Source: Heligmosomoides polygyrus polygyrus
Taxonomy: Eukaryota > Nematoda > Chromadorea > Rhabditida > Heligmosomidae
DNA: 64,000 bases
NCBI GenBank assembly: GCA_947396885.1
Contig: OX377201.1
Span: 4,879,879 to 4,943,878, forward strand
Direction of reading: 5' to 3'
How positions within the stretch are numbered: the stretch's first letter is position 1; each line of letters opens with the position of its first letter. The position numbers and the translations under genes are program-made. The notes beneath the pieces are model-generated. The model was given only the letters and a program-made list of their open reading frames with translations. It had not been told where the DNA came from and did not search any database. Positions 50,291-60,615 of the stretch are shown piece by piece.

Positions 50291-50476
50291 TATTAGGTTG
50301 TCCGGAAAGTTCCCAGCATTTTGTGTTACTATTATTGGTTCGTATATTATTAAGTAAAAGTTAAACTTGCACTGCGCATTAATCCTACTTCCTGTGCAGA
50401 ATTTTTCGCTCTATCTGATCAAGTAATTTATGATTCAACGTTATTTTATATTTTTGTTCTTGAAGGGCTTATTGAA

Positions 50477-52250
50477 GTATGTCAGAGGAGCAGCTCGGAA
50501 CGACGTTTTAAGTTCAAATAAGGACAATCCACAGCCGAGACAGCTCGACGAATCAATCAACTGTGGGGCCTGGTAGTGTTGGAGAAAGCACTGTGCGCCA
50601 GTGATTCAGTAAATTTCGGACCGGAGATGTCAGGTGACCCCCGTGGCGGTCGATCTAGACCAATCCTGGACGAAGAGTTGAAGGAGTTAGTGGAAGATGA
50701 ACCATCCCAGACAGTTTGCGGGATCGCGAAAGAGCTGTACGTCAATAAAGCTGTTGTTGCGGATGCTTTGAAACGCCTTGCGAAGGTGAAGAGGCACGAA
50801 ATGTGGGTGCTCCACGAGCAGATCACGCTTCGAGATTTGTTCTTCTCTACTTTTACGCAAAACTGACCCGTTTTTGGGTCGAGTCATCATTTGTGATGAA
50901 AAGTGTATGATTCTGTATGATAACAAGAAACGTTCCGGATAGTGGTTGGACACCGACGAACCTCCAGGCATTTTCCAAGGCTAACTTCTATTAGGGGGGG
51001 GGGGGGCAAAAGTAATGAGACAAATAGAAAAAATTCTTAATCTCTTTATAACTCAATTGCAACTCAACGATGCTGAGGAATGTATTTGCCATTAAGGGCA
51101 ATGACCTTGCTGCCATCGCTCAGTCAACTTCCTGATCCCATCCTTCCAGAACTGCTACGGCCTGGTGTTGATCAACTGCTCGATATGGTTGTCAAGGACT
51201 GCTTGGGTTCTTCTGTCCCTTCCCACCAGGAAGTCCCGTAGGCCCAAGAAGTGGTGGTAGTCGCAGGGCGAGATGTCCGGCGGATACGGTGGGTGAGGCA
51301 TGTGAACGTAGTCCAGCTGGCCAAGCTTATCCGTGGTTACTTGTTCCCGATAGGGTGCGGTGTTGTCGAAGAGGAGAACCTCCTTGAAGCGCTGCGACTG
51401 AATAAGAGCGAGTCGCCGGCCCATCTCTTCTATTTTGTTCACCATGGCCTTGGAGTTTATCGTAGTGCTCTTGGGAAACAGCTTCCGGTAATCCGATTCA
51501 TGGGCGCAGACCCAAAAGATCCAAAGGTGCTTCTCGCCGTGAATATCTCGCCGAACGAAGGCCGGTAACAGGTCACCAGGCCTCACCCAGACTCGCTGCT
51601 TGGCAGGGTTAAGGTAGAAGACGTACTTCTCATCTTGCGTGAATATTGAGCCCAGGCTGCTCGGGGTTCGGAATTGGACGAGATTTGCGCGACACAGGTC
51701 GGCTCGTCAGACTGGGGTTTTGGCATGCTTCTAGAAAGGGCGAAAGTGGTCACTTCTCAGGCAGGTGGCCTTCTTTAAGTAGCTAACAATCATACAAATA
51801 CGAGAAGCACGAATCCAGACTCCAGCCACGGGATATATGGACACAGCATGGGGAGTCTCATTCCTTTTGCCCCTCCCCCTCCCCCCCTAATAGCAGAAAA
51901 GGTTATGGTCACTGTGTGGTGGTCGGCGGCTGGTGTGATCCATTACAACTCCTTGGCACCAGACCAGACGATCAAGCAGAGTCCTACTGTGAGGAAATCG
52001 CGAAAAATGAACGAATTGAGGGTTGAAGTTCTGCCTCATCCGCCATATTCTCGAGACCTCTCGCCAACCGTCTATCACCTTTTCAAACACTTTCAGAACT
52101 TTCTCGCTGGTAAAACCTTCTCCAATCAAGACCAAGCCAAAACAGCTTTCGTGGATTTTGTCGAATCCCGATCACCTAATTTTTTCGCAAAAAGGAAAAG
52201 TCGACTGGTGGCCCATTGGCAAAAGCGTCCTGATTTAAACAGTTATTATT
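50477..52250 (+). pseudogene. Mariner transposase, family C, interrupted
   Basis: The N-terminal region has SVGESTVRQ-like sequence out of frame, then GGRSRPILDEELKELVEDEP, KELYVNKAVVADALKRLAKV and HEMWVLHEQ. The inner mariner then intervenes. Downstream come KVMVTVWWSAAGVIHYNSLA, a deletion, then HPPYSRDLSPTVYHLFKHFQ and TFSNQDQAKTAFVDFVESRS. The third catalytic residue is valine (TVYHLF for SDYHLF) and the second acidic block is absent. Inactive. Confidence 0.85.
50994..51887 (-). mobile_element. Mariner element, family A, nested in family C
   Basis: Ends GGGGGGGGGGGGGCAAAAGT (left) and TTTTGCCCCTCCCCCTCCCC (right), with TA at 50992-50993 and 51888-51889. Length 894 bp, same deletion form as 783-1652. 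The two copies share most internal blocks. The transposase remnant at 51155-51630 (minus) keeps LLFDNTAPYREQ and HPPYPPDISPCDYHHF, so here the third acidic residue survives, but the DNA-binding half is missing. Confidence 0.9.
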
Positions 52251-52659
52251 TATCTCATTTTTTATTTCGACCAAATCCGATAAGATTTGAAAAAGTTGTG
52301 ATAGTTCAAAGTGAAGCACTCAAAACGCTAAGAACTTTCCGGACAACCTAATATGTGGTGCAACTCAAGACCAGGTTGGCTAACGGTTGAGTACTGTTTT
52401 CAAGCAGAAATGAACATCTTTCCAAGGAAAGCGGTCACTTTTCAAACCAAATTGAACAGTCTTCAAAGCGAGCTTGACGCCTTTCACATAAAACTACAGA
52501 TTTTATGAGGAAGGCTGAAAACTTTTGCCCAAGGAAAATGAAGGAAGACTTTGTTCGAGAAATTTTGATGCACTTGCTCAAAAATTGCGAACCCTATTTG
52601 AAATTTTATGTCAATTTTATATTTATAGAAGGACAAAGAAAAATATGACAAAGAACACC

Positions 52660-52805
52660 TTTCTTCGTAATGGTGTGTATGTGGTCGATCGTGCTGAATC
52701 TTCTCCGAAATCCTGCTTGCTCGCATGGCTGTCCTTCGTCCAGCGTTCTGCTGATCCTATTCAGGATCACTCGAGTGAAGAGCTTGTAGACTACGGACGG
52801 CAGGC
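52660..52805 (-). pseudogene. RTE reverse-transcriptase fragment
   Basis: The minus strand encodes [40 protein letters not shown] and HTITK, the fingers segment. Both ends are truncated. The left end runs into a stretch encoding nothing recognisable. Confidence 0.85.
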
Positions 52806-53489
52806 AAGTTTATTGTTTAACTTCAAAAAGTGTAGGTTTTATAAAATTTGAAACAATGTGTTCACCTATTGGGGTACTTGAATTAAAAATATTCAAAGAA
52901 AATGATTCCAAATTTTTCTTAAGCAAAAAATTATTCGAATTTTCTGACGGGTACTTCATTATAGAACTATCTCTTGAATATGGAAGAGCTTTATTTTGCT
53001 TTGAAAAAAGTCCAATTTGGTTGAAAAGCGTCCAGTTTGATTTGAAAAGTGTTTTATGTATTTGGCGGTAAAAATGTCGCTTTTATCCCTTTCTTCGGTG
53101 ACTTTGAAACCTAATCAAGCCAATATCTTAAGTAGGCTCTAGGGATTTTGTATCCCGTGTAGAGCATTCAGTAAGAAGATGTGGCAATTTCTAAATTGCG
53201 CAATCTCTAAATCGCTTTTAAGCTACTTTATGCTGTTGCTGATGTTGTTGTGTTGCTAAGCTCTTCACGAGTTTGTTAAGCGGCTCTATTGGCAGAAGTT
53301 TCGTCTGAATCGCTTTTTCAGAGCATCACAGCATTCCATTTAAGGAACAACCAGTAGAAGCTGCACAGAGAAAACCAGTGGCAACGGACAGCACCCAACC
53401 CGGTAAAGGAGTGAGATCTTTCTGATGTGAACTTAAGCTGATTGCTGCCTAAGCCGACTGTACTCCCATTCTTCTGGATCGCTGACAGA
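52806..53489. other. Unassigned AT-rich stretch
   Basis: Opens with phrases (CACCTATTGGGGTACTTGAATT) similar to flanks at 3.97, 13.63 and 40.8 kb. No gene seen. Confidence 0.3.
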
Positions 53490-53690
53490 AGGTCTTTGAT
53501 CCCTTCGGGGTCGGTGAACTAGTAGGAGACTGGTTTGTTAAGGATAAAGCGCTGACTTATCCATCGCCGGTTTTCGTAAATCCTTGTATAGGGGACAAAC
53601 GCATTCAAATCACCGTAGAAGTCGAGTGCGTGGCGCATCCTAAAAAGGATTGAGTAACGCCATTCTTCATCCTTTGTCCTTTACAGCAGG
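53490..53690 (+). mobile_element. SINE fragment (3' half)
   Basis: ATCCCTTCGGGGTCGGTGAA, AAGGATAAAGCGCTGACTTA, AGTGCGTGGCGCATCC and the CCTTTGTCCTTTA tail. The head lies in inverted orientation 200 bp downstream (53893-53983), suggesting an inversion or a second broken copy. Confidence 0.75.
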
Positions 53691-53892
53691 GTCAAAAGTT
53701 GATGGAAGAATGGAAGAAGGGGTTATGTGATAAGCCAACCGTATAGAAACGTCGAAAACTGGCAGCTCACCTTGATGTTTCCTCCATCCACTTTTTATTT
53801 CTTCACATTTGCTTTGATTTGAGGAAGACTTACCTTTGCACTTCAAAAGCCATCATAGGCAGTTCTGATGTTTTAATTTCTGAGTTTAATTT

Positions 53893-53983
53893 AACGGAAA
53901 GCTTCGTTGGCCTGGGAGAAGATCCCAAATCCTAAACCGTACGCGGCCGCCGGCGCCTTCTCCGACTAAGCTACCAGATGCCC
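53893..53983 (-). mobile_element. SINE head fragment
   Basis: AAGCTTCGTTGGCCTGGGAG, ATCCCAAATCCTAAACCGTA, GCGCCTTCTCCGACTAAGCT, ending AGATGCCC. Minus orientation; decayed. Confidence 0.6.
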
Positions 53984-54235
53984 ATTGCTGGTATATGGAA
54001 GATGACATGGTATGCTGGGCCTGAATTCATCAGCGATCATACCCATGAGTATGCTGGGTATGGGGGTAGGCATACCCACGATTCTTGATAAACCTTACCC
54101 GCCAAATCGTAGGTATATCAGTGGGTAGAGAAAACCCGCCGATCGTTGTGGGTACATCCGTATACCCGCGACTCATTCGCGCGCCATTGACAAAATGGCG
54201 CTCCAGTGAGATCATCTGTTTTCGCGAAAGACCTA

Positions 54236-54400
54236 GGGCCGGATTCATCAACGGATTCATACCCGCGGGTGTAGCGGGTAGAGAAACACAAGATGAAGCC
54301 TGCGTCTCTGACCCTTACCTTATCTCTACCTGACTCTTATCTTATCTCTACCTCTTGTACCCCGCATATCCACGGGTTTAATTATTGATGAATCCAGCCC
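54236..54400. mobile_element. CWG-family MITE nested in the 54-kb MITE
   Basis: Ends GGGCCGGATTCATCAAC and TTGATGAATCCAGCCC, flanked by CTA (54233-54235 and 54401-54403). The intact relative at 17 kb reads GGCCTAGTTGTACC at the same place, so the target was CTA and the duplication is exactly 3 bp. Confidence 0.92.
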
Positions 54401-54499
54401 CTAGTTGTACCTTACCCTTGATTCCTTTTATGAATACGACTCGTAGCCACTACCCAATGCTAGTAGTAGGTATGATTACTTTACGGTATCTCTACCTAT

Positions 54500-54804
54500 G
54501 GGCGCGTGTAGCGCAGTCGGAGGAGGCGCGACTGTCGCGGGCACCGAGTACCAGGTTCCTGGTTCGGACTTCCCGCCCAGGCCAACCAAGCCTTCCACCC
54601 CTCCGGGGTCGGTGAATTGGTACCAGACTTGTCTGGGAAGGATAAAGCGCTGACTAGTTCATCGGCTGGCCACTGCAAGTCATTGTATGGCCAAATACGC
54701 ATTCATGTCGCCTCCACGACATCCCGTAGAAGTAGAATGCGCTGGCGCATCCCAGAAGGGATTGAGTAAGTCCTTTATCGCCGTCCTTTATCCTTTTATC
54801 CTTT
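54500..54804 (+). mobile_element. SINE copy with 12-bp target duplication
   Basis: Flanked by ATCTCTACCTAT (54488-54499 and 54805-54816). The intact MITE at 17.15 kb has ATCTCTACCAAT once. This fixes the element's limits: the 5' end is GGGCGCGTGTAGCGCAGTCG, the 3' end is the TCCTTTTATCCTTT tail. It contains box A TAGCGCAGTCGG and a box B-like GGTTCGGACTTCC. Best reference copy for the family. Confidence 0.95.
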
Positions 54805-54924
54805 ATCTCTACCTATATCCATTCCTTGGTGAATCCGGGCCCTGGTATGCTTTTCATACTTCGGCTAAAGGAATTATTTGTGGTCTCATCATAAAATTGG
54901 CGTACGCTTATGACTCACTTTAGA

Positions 54925-55073
54925 TCCATCGACCACGGAGGGATGGAAGGGACGGTTGGCCTGGGTGGAGAGTCCGAACTTAGAACCTTAAATCGGGCTG
55001 TACTTGACATTCGACGTTTCTTTCCAGCTTCTTTACCATAGTTCAGATAGGCACTCAAGGTGCCTCCACGACA
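54925..55073. repeat. SINE remnants flanking a LINE end
   Basis: GATCCATCGACCACGGAGGG, TTGGCCTGGGTGGAGAGTCC and AACCTTAAATCGGGC are SINE head-half sequence in minus orientation. TCAAGGTGCCTCCACGACAT at 55055-55074 is tail-half sequence in plus orientation, cut by the LINE tail that follows. Confidence 0.6.
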
Positions 55074-55440
55074 TATTTATTTATTTATTGCAATGAAACC
55101 CTGTTAGTGTTAAACCTCGTTAACCCTCGAGCACAAAACATTCTACCTTTCTTTGAAGGAAAAGAAGAGGTAATTACAAAGGAGACGAACAACCGAGAAT
55201 AAAGCAATATGTAACTAGAACTACAGAAAAACCACGACAGACCAAGGTAACTATCCAGGAAAGCCTTAAATAACGACAACCTGCTGGAGAGCTGATGTTT
55301 TCTCGAAATTCTTAGAAATGAGGTTCTAGCCCTAACCGAAAAAAAGTGATATCTACAATTAAACATGCCCTTAGCGAACTGATTTTTTGCGACCCTCCTC
55401 TGGCGACAAATCTTATCAGTACGCAAAACATTCATGCAAG
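55074..55440 (-). mobile_element. LINE 3' end (CR1/L2-like), truncated
   Basis: On the minus strand it encodes NVLRTDKICRQRRVAKNQFA, then KGMFNCRYHFFSVRARTSFL and SRLSLFKAFLDSYLG, then ends in a short 3' region with an AATAAATAAATA tail at 55089-55074. The pattern R-x(n)-FFS-x-R, then S-L-x-x-FK-x-x-LD resembles the C-terminal tail after the reverse transcriptase in CR1/L2/Jockey-type LINEs. The assignment rests on this motif only. Confidence 0.5.
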
Positions 55441-56019
55441 ATTTTATGGAACAATATTAGTTCCTACATTACCTAGAGGTGGAAGTCCACTCTTTATATC
55501 ACAAAGCCCGATGAGTACATAAGTCACAGCTACACTGTCCTTATTTTTTCTGCATTGGGCTACTATGTAGGTAGTTAGGTGCGAATTTTCGCTACTGTAT
55601 ACAGCCACCTCGGTGCACCTGAACGAGAAGCCTCTCCTGAAACCTAAGCTACATAACTTCATGATGACGACGAAACTGAAGGACTTTGCCGACTGCGCCT
55701 TATATTGGCGGGTGAAGGACCCAATCAGCTCATCTGATTTGGAAGTGAGTTTGCATATGCAGTGTTGATTGTTTTCTTTTGCGATTTCACACAAACAATA
55801 CTCAGAGCGGTATCTCATTTCCTACCCATCAAGCCATGACGTTGACGTTGTAACAAAACCTGGCCAAAGGAAAAAATACGATACAAACAATTTTTGTGAA
55901 ATATAGCCGAAAACCATAAACGAGGATCCTAAACTTCGAGGCTCTTCAGCGAAATCGAGAACAATCCCACTTGCTCAGGTACGATGGATGCCCTTTCAAA
56001 GACGTATTAGGTATTAATA
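55441..56019. other. Possible 5' continuation of the LINE, unassigned
   Basis: An open frame on the minus strand (55444-55818) reads MRYRSEYCLCEIAKENNQHC onward without a motif I recognise. It could be out-of-frame LINE sequence. The right part leads into a decayed mariner. Confidence 0.3.
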
Positions 56020-56116
56020 CACTTTTAAAAATCAGAACTACGAGAATTAACAAAACTTAAGAAAACTTCGACATCGCCTTGGCTGCTGAATTTTTTATCT
56101 TCACATAACGATCTAA

Positions 56117-57317
56117 CGAGGGAGGTCACTGAACGCGGTCCGCAGATTTTGAACGAGACCTATATGGTCTTGTATGGCGTCGGACGAGGATCACAGAACT
56201 ATGTTCGGTTTTTGCTAAATGCTCCTCGGTGGTCCAAAAATGGCAAAAAATGACATGAGTTCAGGGCGGGCTGATAAGGTAAAGGTCACACCTGGAATGG
56301 CCCTGACGTGCTCAGAACTTGGCCAACAAAAGGTTTGGAGCTCAAATTAAAGTTCGATTATAGTAGTATGATAATTAGCGATGTTTCCTAGACGAAGATG
56401 CAGTGTGCATTCAAGTGATTCATTCGCATCGAGTGGCAGCGACTGGATGGCCGAGTGGATAGTGAGTCGGACTTGTGAGTGGCAGTCGAAGGTTCGATTC
56501 CGGGGGTGTCTGTGCGATTTGCTCTGTTGAGTGCTCCTATTTTTGCAACTGAAGAATACGTTTTGGCTACGGTGGGGTGCTGTGCTAACCCTGCGAATCA
56601 CAGCGGGCTCGAGAGCAATGGGAAAAAAATGAATGATGATCACATGATGAGGTGTCAGAACAATATTAGTCGATCGTATGAGCAAATGAGGTGACAGTGA
56701 GAAACACCTCCAGGGTTTAAGCAAGATTTTAAGTATCACTTTTTCCGTCCGATTCGCACCACTATCTAATCGGGCACCACCTCACACCCGGTCGACTGTC
56801 TCCATTGCTCTCGAGCCCGCTGCGTGTCGGGGGTTAGCAAGTGAATACGGTACCCCGCCATAACCAAAATGCCAATTCTTCAGTTGCAAAAATGGGAGCA
56901 CTCCACAGAGCAAATCGCATGGACACCACCGGAATCGAACCTTCTACCCCCACTCACAAGTCCGACTCGCTACCCAGTCAGCCATCCAGTCGCTGCCACC
57001 ATCGATGCAAATGAATCACTTGAATGCACACTGCATCTTCGTCTAGGAAACGTCGTTAATTATAATATTACTATAATCTAACTTTAATTTGAGCTCCAAA
57101 GCTTTTGTTGGCCAAGTTCTGAGCACGTCAGGGCCATTCCAGGTGTGACCTTTGCCTTATCAGTTCGCCCTGAACTGATGCCATTTTTTGCCATTTTTGG
57201 ACCACCCAGGGGCATTTAGCAAAAACCAAACATAGTTCTGTGATCCTCGTCCGATGCCCTACAAGACCATATAGGTCTCGTTCAGAATCTCCGGACCGAG
57301 TTCAGTGAACTCCCTCG
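56117..57317. mobile_element. 1.2-kb foldback element with TAA duplication and tRNA-like arms
   Basis: Ends CGAGGGAGGTCACTGAAC and GTTCAGTGAACTCCCTCG, flanked by TAA (56114-56116; 57318-57320). The family B mariner at 10.36 kb has the uninterrupted CAATCTAAATGCTTG. The arms, roughly 500 bp each (56117-56623 and 56800-57317), are inverted copies. Each arm carries a tRNA-like box A (TGGCCGAGTGG at 56448-56458) and box B (GGTTCGATTCC at 56491-56501). No transposase. Confidence 0.85.
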
Positions 57318-57508
57318 TAAGTGCTTGAATAAAAGATAATCGACAGGGTGCATATCTGTTGAATATGCTGGATGTGGCAGAGTTTCGTATCCCAATTCAT
57401 TCAGTTTCTAGACAACAACTTTTGAAGCAGCACCCGCCTTGTCAAGCAGAAATAAACAGCCGGCTTCGGTCAATCAAAGAGACGAATCCGACACTCATGA
57501 CCCATCGA

Positions 57509-57549
57509 TTTCGCCGCCCGCCGCTGGCCGCAGAAGTCTGCGGGTGCCT
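57509..57549. repeat. End fragment of the GC-rich TAA-type MITE
   Basis: CGCCGCTGGCCGCAGAAGTC, then TGCGGGTGCCT. Same terminus as 8042-8066. The other end is not found, so it is truncated by the mariner context. Confidence 0.6.
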
Positions 57550-57552
57550 TTA

Positions 57553-57692
57553 GGCCTATGTTATACTTCGGCGACGCTGTTGTCGGAGACGTCGGCAACA
57601 GTGCTGCACGGGCTACTGCGCACTGCATAGCACCCGCTCCACACTGTCACGGACGTCGCCGACAACAGCGTCGCCGAAGTATAACATAGGCC
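57553..57692. mobile_element. TTA-type MITE (PIF/Harbinger-like), 140 bp
   Basis: Ends GGCCTATGTTATACTTCGGC and its inverse, duplication TTA (57550-57552; 57693-57695). The inverted arms extend through GACGCTGTTGTCGG. The central part is GC-rich and non-coding. It shares ends with the 956-bp element at 44524-45479. Confidence 0.9.
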
Positions 57693-57779
57693 TTAACGAA
57701 ACCCAGATGTCGTGGCGCTTCAGCATCTGTCCAGCGCTACTATTTGAAAAGTTTTTGAAGATATGTGAGGCTTCTATGA

Positions 57780-58240
57780 AAACATAGTGTAACGAGATTT
57801 CTGTGGAGTTTAAAGAGTCGAGATCGCGCCTCTTCCTAAAACCTTGCTTTTCAAGCTCGATTGATTGTGCATGGGCTGAATGCTCCTAACAATCTTGTTA
57901 CTACTTGGCTACACTAAACTTATATACTGTTCTTCTTTTAACGTTTTCCGGCAACCAGCAGCTGCAAGTATGCCGATTAACCTCTTCATTCAGCTTGAAT
58001 GTCGTTTCATCAGTCTACAGAATCCGTCTTGGAAAATGGGGCTCCTGCTCACATTTAAATTGTGGAATCAATAGACTTGCATGCCGCGTATCTTTCACAG
58101 CATTAAAGGCTCTTAACGTTGAAAGAAGCACAGCACAGGTTAATATGGCCATGTAGTAACAAGATTGTGACAAGCGTTCAGCCCGTGCACAATCAATCGA
58201 GTCTGAAATGCAAGGTTAGGCGGTGGCGGGGCGCAATCTT
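57780..58240. mobile_element. Repeat family R, copy 5, with inverted ends
   Basis: The left arm CTCGATTGATTGTGCATGGG, TTCTTTTAACGTTTTCCGGC faces the right arm AACGTTGAAAGAAGCACAGC, AATCAATCGAGTCTGAAATG. The interior on the minus strand encodes HFPRRILQTDETTFKLNEEV, the same Tc-like transposase scrap as in copy 4. The RTE of lineage 2 is inserted at its right end, at the GTCAAGAT phrase. Confidence 0.65.
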
Positions 58241-58244
58241 GACT

Positions 58245-59445
58245 ATTTACTACTACTACTTTGGTACTTTGATGGTCCTTTTGTCGGCTGGAGGTCTTCT
58301 CAGCGGGGACCACCACTCTTTCAGACGGTTCGATCTCTGGCTGCTTGCATTGAGTCAGGCAGACTTCGCTCTCTGAAAGATCTTGAGAATGAGTCTGCCC
58401 ATGGCGTTGGCGGTCCCTTATGGTCTCTCGAGAGCCACTCTGTGACACGGAGACTCCATCTGTCGTCCTTTCGTCGAAGCAGGTGTCCTAACCAGCGATA
58501 TTTGGACTTCTTCATGTACTGGTCTGCTAATTGCGACTTCTCCCGTAGCTCCGAGCTTCGTACGCCTTCTTGCCATTGCTCACTAAGGCTTTTCCTCAGA
58601 AGACATCTCTCCAGTGCGCGATGCGTAGTTTGGATTGCTCTGGCGATTATCTTGTTGTCGGGCCAGGTTTCCGTCGCGTAACACATCGCAGGCAGTACAG
58701 AGGCGTTGAATATCGAGGCCCTGAGGCCGGCATCCTTGACCTGATCGGTGACTTCGCGAATCGAACTGAAGGCTGCCATGCTGCGCGTCTCCTGCGGGCG
58801 ATTTCAGGAGCGAGGTCGTTATCGATGTTCAGCTCTCTTACCAGATAGACGTAGGAGTCGACCTGTTGCAGAGCGACTCCATTTAACCTTACGAGTCCCG
58901 TGTCACACCACTGGTTGGCCATAAATTGCGCTTTGGACATATTCATGTCCAATCCAATCTTGGTACCTGCCACATTGAGCTCGTCCAGCATCTTCTCTAC
59001 TTCTGCTGTGCTGGTAGAGATGAGAACAATATCGTCGGCGAAGCGAAGGTTGCTGATCTGTTTACCGTCGACAAGGTAGCCTTTATCGTCCCAGTTCAAG
59101 TCCTTCGTGGCATACTGGAGTACCGCTGTGAATCGGTTGGGAGAAATCGTGTCTCCCTGCCGTACACCCCTTTCCCGATAGGAATCTTAAGCTTTCGATC
59201 GAACAACTGTAGCCGATGTGTTCGATTCGAGAAGCATTCGTTGAGAAGTCGGATGTAGGGCGATGGTATACCAGCATGCACAAGCGCATTCAGAATGGCG
59301 TTGATTTCCACAGAGTCGAACGCTTTCAGATAATTCACGAAGACAAGAAAGGACAAGTGAAATGTGGTATTCGCTTTTCCTACAGTAAGCAATTACATGA
59401 GTGATCAGCGCCTCAAATAATCTCTCTAGGATGCGCTTAGATGAA
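58245..59445 (-). pseudogene. RTE-type retrotransposon, lineage 2, 5'-truncated
   Basis: Minus strand, from upstream: a frameshifted region resembling CRKSEYHISLVLSCL (fingers), NYLKAFDSVEINAILNALVH, then SNLRFADDIVLISTSTAEVE (palm, FADD box intact), VRLNGVALQQVDSYVYLVRE, VLPAMCYATETWPDNKIIAR and KSKYRWLGHLLRRKDDRWSL. It differs from the main RTE family at many positions (CYATETW versus TYASETW; KYRWLGHLLR versus [10 protein letters not shown]). Frameshifts lie near 58780, 59100 and 59330. Its 3' end is an AGT repeat (58242-58260). Confidence 0.85.
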
Positions 59446-59497
59446 GAAACGTTTCCATTGCTGGAGTCGTGAAACCACGATAGCACCTGTGAACCAG

Positions 59498-59847
59498 GGC
59501 CCGGATTCATCAAGCAGTGGTATAGGTAGAGATACCGTAAGGGAATCATACCCACTACCAGCAATAGGTAGTGGCAACGAATCGCATTCATGAAAGGAAT
59601 CAAGGGTAAGGTACAACTGGACCTTTCGCGAAAACAGATGATCTCACTGGAGCACCATTTTGTTAATGGGGCGCGAAGGAGTCGCGGGTATACGGATGTA
59701 TCCACAACGATTGGCGGATTTCTCTACCCACCGATATACCCATGATTTGGCGTGTAAGGTATATCATGAGTCGTGGGTATGTCACATCGTGGGTGTGTCT
59801 ACCGCCTATACCCAGCATACCCATGGGTACGTTGGTGAATCCAGGCA
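59498..59847. mobile_element. CWG-type MITE, 350-bp subfamily, inverted relative to 17 kb
   Basis: Ends GGCCCGGATTCATCAAG and TTGGTGAATCCAGGC(A), duplication CAG (59495-59497; 59848-59850). The interior matches the 16.86-kb element in reverse (GATACCGTAAGGGAATCATA, GGTAAGGTACAACTGGAC). The CCTAG site hit in the 54-kb copy reads AACTGGACC here. Confidence 0.85.
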
Positions 59848-60029
59848 CAGTCTCTGCTACTTCCATCCTCCTTAAGCCCTGCGCGTAGTCAGAGGGCTAA
59901 CGGAACCAACGACCGAGCTTCTGTTATCGCTACCTCTGCGAAGGGTTGCATTCGAGTCGAGACACTTGCATTTTTTTTGGTGCATGGAGAGAGGCGAACT
60001 TGCCCATAACCAACAATTGAGCCGTTCCG

Positions 60030-60615
60030 ACCTACCGTTGAGTCAGACAGGTAGCGTGTGAAGAGCCGCGCCGGGGCGTTGATAAGTGATGTTCCTCAGG
60101 TGTCCGGTTCTGACCCTGTCGAGACCGGGTGCTGTACAATTCTTCCCAACGAAATGGCATGTCGGATCTTGGAAGGGAGAACAGAGGGAACGACGCATCC
60201 ATCTTGCAGAAGATGGCATTGGGGCAGATGGACGTGGCTGTTGAAGGGATCAGAGGAGTAGAAGTCATAGATGACGATGACCTTCTCCATGGTTCTTCTG
60301 GAAGAGGTGACGGTTCCGTCATTACGTCGGAGAACACTCATCTTGGTCTTGGATGTGGCGAAGTTCCGTCGGGCATTGCGGATGCCCCACCCTGCCTCTC
60401 TTTCTTTCCTTGAGATCCTCCATTAATACCGATCTGCACAGTTCGGCAAGCTCGGACGTCAGTTGGCAGTTACATGATGCTTGTGCTGCTCCACGTTCGC
60501 ATATCAGCCGGAGAGTTTTCAGAAACAGACGTCCCTAGAGGTCTTCCAAATTCCCGGACGTGGCCATGGTTGAGCTTGGAGGAGAAGCCGTAGGTAAACA
60601 TGGACCGTTTTCGTA
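60030..60615 (-). pseudogene. RTE linker and reverse-transcriptase start, fragment
   Basis: Minus strand: CNCQLTSELAELCRSVLMED, IRNARRNFATSKTKMSVLRR, NDGTVTSSRRTMEKVIVIYD, HLPQCHLLQDGCVVPSVLPS, then out of frame to the HLRNITYQRP region. It is the segment between endonuclease and reverse transcriptase that is missing from the 17.4-kb copy. The strand is opposite to the 61.4-kb copy, with which it overlaps in protein coordinates by about 20 residues, so they are separate insertions. Confidence 0.8.

Larger units (their letters stand above)
50293..52351 (+). mobile_element. Mariner element, family C, hosting a nested mariner
   Basis: Left end TTAGGTTGTCCGGAAAGTTC after TA (50291-50292); the right end is the inverted repeat GAACTTTCCGGACAACCTAA followed by TA (52352-52353). 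Without the inner element (50994-51887) it would be about 1.16 kb. Compared with the sibling at 35.5-37.7 kb it lacks the part encoding the second catalytic block. Confidence 0.9.
54018..54841. mobile_element. CWG-type MITE (330-bp subfamily) hosting a MITE and a SINE
   Basis: Ends GGCCTGAATTCATCA and TTGGTGAATCCGGGCC, duplication CTG at 54015-54017 and 54842-54844. Removing the nested MITE (54236-54400) and SINE (54500-54804) with one copy of each duplication leaves about 340 bp. That remainder parallels the intact element at 16859-17188 throughout. Confidence 0.9.
56020..57742 (-). mobile_element. Mariner family B relic, split by two insertions
   Basis: The left piece (56020-56116: TTTTAAAAATCAGAACTACG to AACGATCTAA) and the right piece (57318 onward: GTGCTTGAATAAAAGATAAT, GATGTGGCAGAGTTTCGTAT, then ACGAAACCCAGATGTCGTGG) match the family B element at 10.26-10.83 kb in order. 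It contains the 1.2-kb foldback at 56117-57317 and the 140-bp MITE at 57553-57692. No terminal repeats remain. Confidence 0.75.

Noticed and set aside
56440..56515. Functional serine/leucine-type tRNA gene
   Set aside because: Box A and box B are good, but the 3' acceptor strand does not pair and the sequence is part of a foldback arm with an inverted twin.
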